A stretch of DNA of 64,000 nt from NCBI GenBank assembly GCA_023213395.1, contig CM041465.1, positions 219,363,741 to 219,427,740 on the forward strand, read 5' to 3'. Shown here piece after piece: positions 61,294 through 64,000 of the stretch. Every line of letters starts with the position of its first letter. The stretch's first letter is position 1. The notes below the pieces were generated by a model. It was not told the origin of the DNA. It saw only the letters and a program-made list of their open reading frames with translations, and did no database searches. The DNA comes from Cycas panzhihuaensis. Taxonomy: Eukaryota; Cycadophyta. The translations under genes and the position numbers were made by a program.

Positions 61294-61657
61294 ATGGGGT
61301 TAATGTTCCTCACCTAACTCCCACCTTAGAAACATGTGAGTACTCACTTATTTATGATAAGTTAAGGTAAGATTACTTTATTATACATTATCATTATTTT
61401 ATATTATTTTAAATTTGGAGGTTGAGGAGGTTTACCTCCTTCCTCCTAAGTATATATCTTATGGGGTTCTAAACCCTAGTATTCATCAACACCACTAACT
61501 ATTAGAAATCAAGTGTACTCTCTTCATAATGGGTTAATGCAATGCTACTTCACAAGTGTATTTTGAATATGGCTTGATTTACATGATTTTATCTATTACT
61601 TTAGTAAATTCTAACATAGTATCAGAGCTGTGATCAAATTCTAACATGGTATCAAAG
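61294..61657 (+). repeat. LTR end with duplicated primer binding site
   Basis: An LTR-like segment (start uncertain) ends TAAATTCTAACA at 61616, followed by the PBS TAGTATCAGAGC (61617-61628). The module AAATTCTAACA + TGGTATCAAAG is repeated 30 bp later (61636-61657). A plus-strand copia 5' LTR is likely; no matching internal region follows, because E6 begins next on the other strand. Confidence 0.55.
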
Positions 61658-62249
61658 TGTAGATCTTGGTCACTTATATTAAAACTATTTAGAAACATGA
61701 AATCATATACAAATATTCCCAACCACATAATCTTTTACCATACATAGTAAGCAAATAAATATACACAAATAATAGATGCATAGTACACAGGAATTTACAT
61801 GGGAAAACCCTTTCTGCCAAAACTGACCACAAAAAGATCCTTAATGGACCACTTGATTATTTCACAATGAATTGATATAATGATTCTTAGATGTTGAATA
61901 CACAAAGCCTCAAGGCATTTATACTGTCCTAAGAGGTGTCACTCAATTAGGGTTGTGACCTCTGAATAAGTCACATATTTTTGGCTTCACACCTTTTTAC
62001 TTAATTAAACCACATTAACATTAACTAAGTGGCTTAATAATTAACTTCCACATTAACATCCCCCCTTAATGTGAATGTGGGGAGCCTACCAACTGCAATA
62101 ACTGTGTTATCACAAGGCTAGGATTCTCCTGTGTCTTCTTTATCCTTATCGATACATCCCCCCTCAAGGATAACATTGATGAGTCCAAGTCTGGTACATA
62201 TCTTCGTGAATTGATCTTTAGTGAGAGGTTTGGTAAACATATCCACAAG

Positions 62250-62720
62250 CTAGAATTTAGTTGGGTAGTAGTCAACCTATAACTTCCCTCATTTAAGTTG
62301 TTCACAAATGTAATGGTGCTAAATCTCATTGTGCTTCATACACATATGAAACTCTAGATTCTTTGATAGGAAAATAGTACTTTGGTTATCAATAAAGACA
62401 ACTGGGTATCCATTTGAAACTCTAAGAAACTCCAAGAAACTTTGAAACCATACGACTTCTTTTGCACCTGCATTGAGTCCTTGATATTCTGCCTCTATAG
62501 AAGAGAGTGCTATTGTATATTACTTCTTTGACTATCACAAAATAAATCCATTACCAACACTAAACAGGTACCCACTAGCGGACTTATGATTATCAGAATC
62601 TCCTCCCCAATTAGCATTTGTGTAGCCATGCAATTGTATCTCTTCACCTAGATGGTATTCGAGACCAAGATTAATAGTCCCATTCAAATACTTCAGAATC
62701 TACTTCATTGTAAACAAATG
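62250..62720 (-). pseudogene. E6 RNase H
   Basis: GYTNANWGGDSDN, KSASGYLFSVGNG, ALSSIEAEYQ, FIDNQSTIFLSKN, and MFTKPLTKDQFTKICTRLGL toward the PPT. Well preserved apart from a few stops. Confidence 0.85.
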
Positions 62721-63140
62721 AGGTTCCTAAGGATTCTACATATATCAGGAAACCAACTTGATAGTGTATGCAATATCAGGCCTGGTATGAGTCAAATAGA
62801 TTAGACTCCATACCAACTAGTGATACTTTATGCCATCCACAGAGGGCTTGGCCATATTCCTCTATAGCCTTGTGCCTTTTACAGATGGTGTTACAACTAG
62901 TTTGTAATTAAGGAATGTAGACTTTATGTCCATTTGATGTAACTCTCAACCATAAGTTACTACTAAGAAAATCAATAAATGGATTGTTGTCATTCTAGAG
63001 ACTGGTGCAAATGTCTCCTCATAGTCAATTCCTTCTTTCTGCTTGAATCCTTACGTAACAAGTCTGGCCTTAAACTTATTCACCTCTCCATTAGAGTAGA
63101 ATTTTGTCTTGTAGACCTACTTGCATCCTAAAAGATTCTT
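62721..63140 (-). pseudogene. E6 reverse transcriptase with catalytic region deleted
   Basis: The N-terminal part reads CK*VYKTKFYSNGEVNKFKARLVT, GIDYEETFAPVSRMTTI and MDIKSTFLNYKLV. At about 62895 it jumps to VTPSVKGTRL, DGIKYH*LVWSLIYLTHTRPDIAY, which belongs well downstream of the YVDD block. The intervening RT palm is missing. Confidence 0.82.
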
Positions 63141-63559
63141 TATCATAGGTAGTGGAACTAAATCCCATGTGTTATTTTTCAGTATAGAACTATACTCCTC
63201 CTCCTTTGTAGCTCTCCATCTTAGATCTCTTTTTTCTCCAAGATCACTAGAGTTATTGGTGTCTACTAGCAGAGTTTGACTAGCATGATGACTTCATGTT
63301 CTTCGATCATCAGTTAAGGTATGCATCACCATACCTGAATCTTCTAGAGTCTTCCTTGCCTATAAAGGTATTGAAGGACCTATTGTTTGAGGTACTTCAA
63401 CTCATAATGGCTCCTAACTATTACTTATTCCACTTGATCATGCTTCCTTAGGTGTTTTATCGATTAGCTCATTGTCCTCTTCGCTTGATGAATTCGGGAA
63501 TGGGAGAAGTGGGGGTAAAAAGGTTCCTCTGATGATTGGTCAACAGGATACGTTGATGT

Positions 63560-64000
63560 CTCATCAAATTTGACATCTCAACTAACTATAATATTCTCCT
63601 CCTGTGGATCCCATAGTCTGTAGGCTTTATTCTCAATGTAATAGCCCATGAATATGCACTTTAGACTTTTCTCATCCAACTTCTTTTGGGTATCATCTGG
63701 GATGTGGGCGTATGTGATACACCTAAACATTATTAAATGGCTAATGATAAGCTTATAACTGGTCCATTTTTCTTTGGGGGTCATGCTATGAACTGCTTAA
63801 CTGGGTACCCAATTCAAAATATAAACAACAGTCACCACAACTTTTGCCCAAAACTTTGGTATTAGGTTTTTACCATACACCATACACCTCGCCATCTCTA
63901 TCATTGTACGATTCTTTCTTTTAACAACTCCATTTTATTGTGGGGTATACGGGACCATAAATTCTTACTTTATACCATGATCATAGTAAAATTGATTGAA
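63560..64000 (-). pseudogene. E6 integrase
   Basis: EFMVPYTPQ*NGVVKRKNRTMIEMARCMV, PKFWAKVVVTVVYILN, then MTPKEKWTSYK, FRCITYAHIPDDTQKKLDEKS and CIFMGYYIENKAYRLWDP (63784-63578). It is open over the last 68 codons; the rest has few stops. Confidence 0.87.

Larger units (their letters stand above)
61660..64000 (-). mobile_element. E6: Ty1/copia element, 3' part, running off the window
   Basis: Minus-strand order: integrase (to 63560), RT with an internal deletion, RNase H (about 62700-62250), PPT (AAGGGGGGA, 62060-62068), 3' LTR from 62059 downward with TATAAAT near 61918-61924. Its far LTR end is uncertain (about 61660). The 5' half lies beyond the window. Confidence 0.85.

Noticed and set aside
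1-64000. Search for CRISPR arrays, bacterial operons, rRNA and tRNA genes
   Set aside because: No regularly spaced palindromic repeats, no ribosome-binding-site pattern and no tRNA or rRNA signatures; the tRNA-Met matches are retrotransposon PBS sites.

Overview
This is plant nuclear DNA: AT-rich, dominated by decayed LTR retrotransposons of the plant Ty1/copia and Ty3/gypsy types plus one plant-style L1 LINE (ORF1 with a DUF4283-like domain, ORF2 with a C-terminal RNase H). I see one convincing intact host gene in 64 kb. The species cannot be fixed from the sequence; a seed plant with a large, repeat-rich genome is the safest statement. I found no rRNA or tRNA gene, CRISPR array or bacterial-type operon.

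Layout. 1-4401: 3' part of a plus-strand copia element whose integrase-RT segment is tandemly duplicated, ending in a 3' LTR. 4402-8543: non-TE intergenic DNA with a degenerate tandem repeat and one exon-like open frame. 8544-9899 (minus): an intact, single-exon PIN-LIKES (PILS) auxin carrier gene, with a candidate poly(A) signal and a candidate 5'UTR intron. 9982-12909: intergenic. 12915-19504 (E1) and 24458-31155 (E2), both minus: two complete but broken copies of one chromovirus family, with LTRs, tRNA-Met PBS, PPT and target-site duplications (TSDs). Between them, 19510-24452 (E7) holds a rearranged Tat-like gypsy relic on the plus strand with an extra archaeal-type RNase H. 31193-31875: a 0.7 kb (TA)n/(CA)n microsatellite.

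36-50.5 kb is a three-level nest. A plus-strand copia gag (E4) is split by a minus-strand gypsy element (E3, 36282-48755, TSD GATCA), and E3 is itself split inside its reverse transcriptase by a 6.35 kb LINE (39659-46008, 15-bp TSD). The insertion order follows from the TSDs and from the host reading frames, which continue across the insertions. 50.5-54.2 kb is unassigned. 54170-59893 (E5) is a plus-strand chromovirus of a different family. 59.9-61.3 kb is unassigned. 61294-61657 is an LTR end with a PBS, and from 62059 to the window end lies a minus-strand copia element (E6) with a deletion through its RT catalytic region.

The retroelement genes carry in-frame stops or damaged catalytic residues, but indels are surprisingly few. 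The sites checked by hand fit C-to-T decay of methylated CHG/CG cytosines. The observations most worth a second look are a pair of hairpins at an identical 53-bp period in the leaders of both E1 and E2, tandemly duplicated primer-binding sites in three unrelated LTR elements, and the dated nest at 36-50 kb. I did not find a convincing new multi-gene system.
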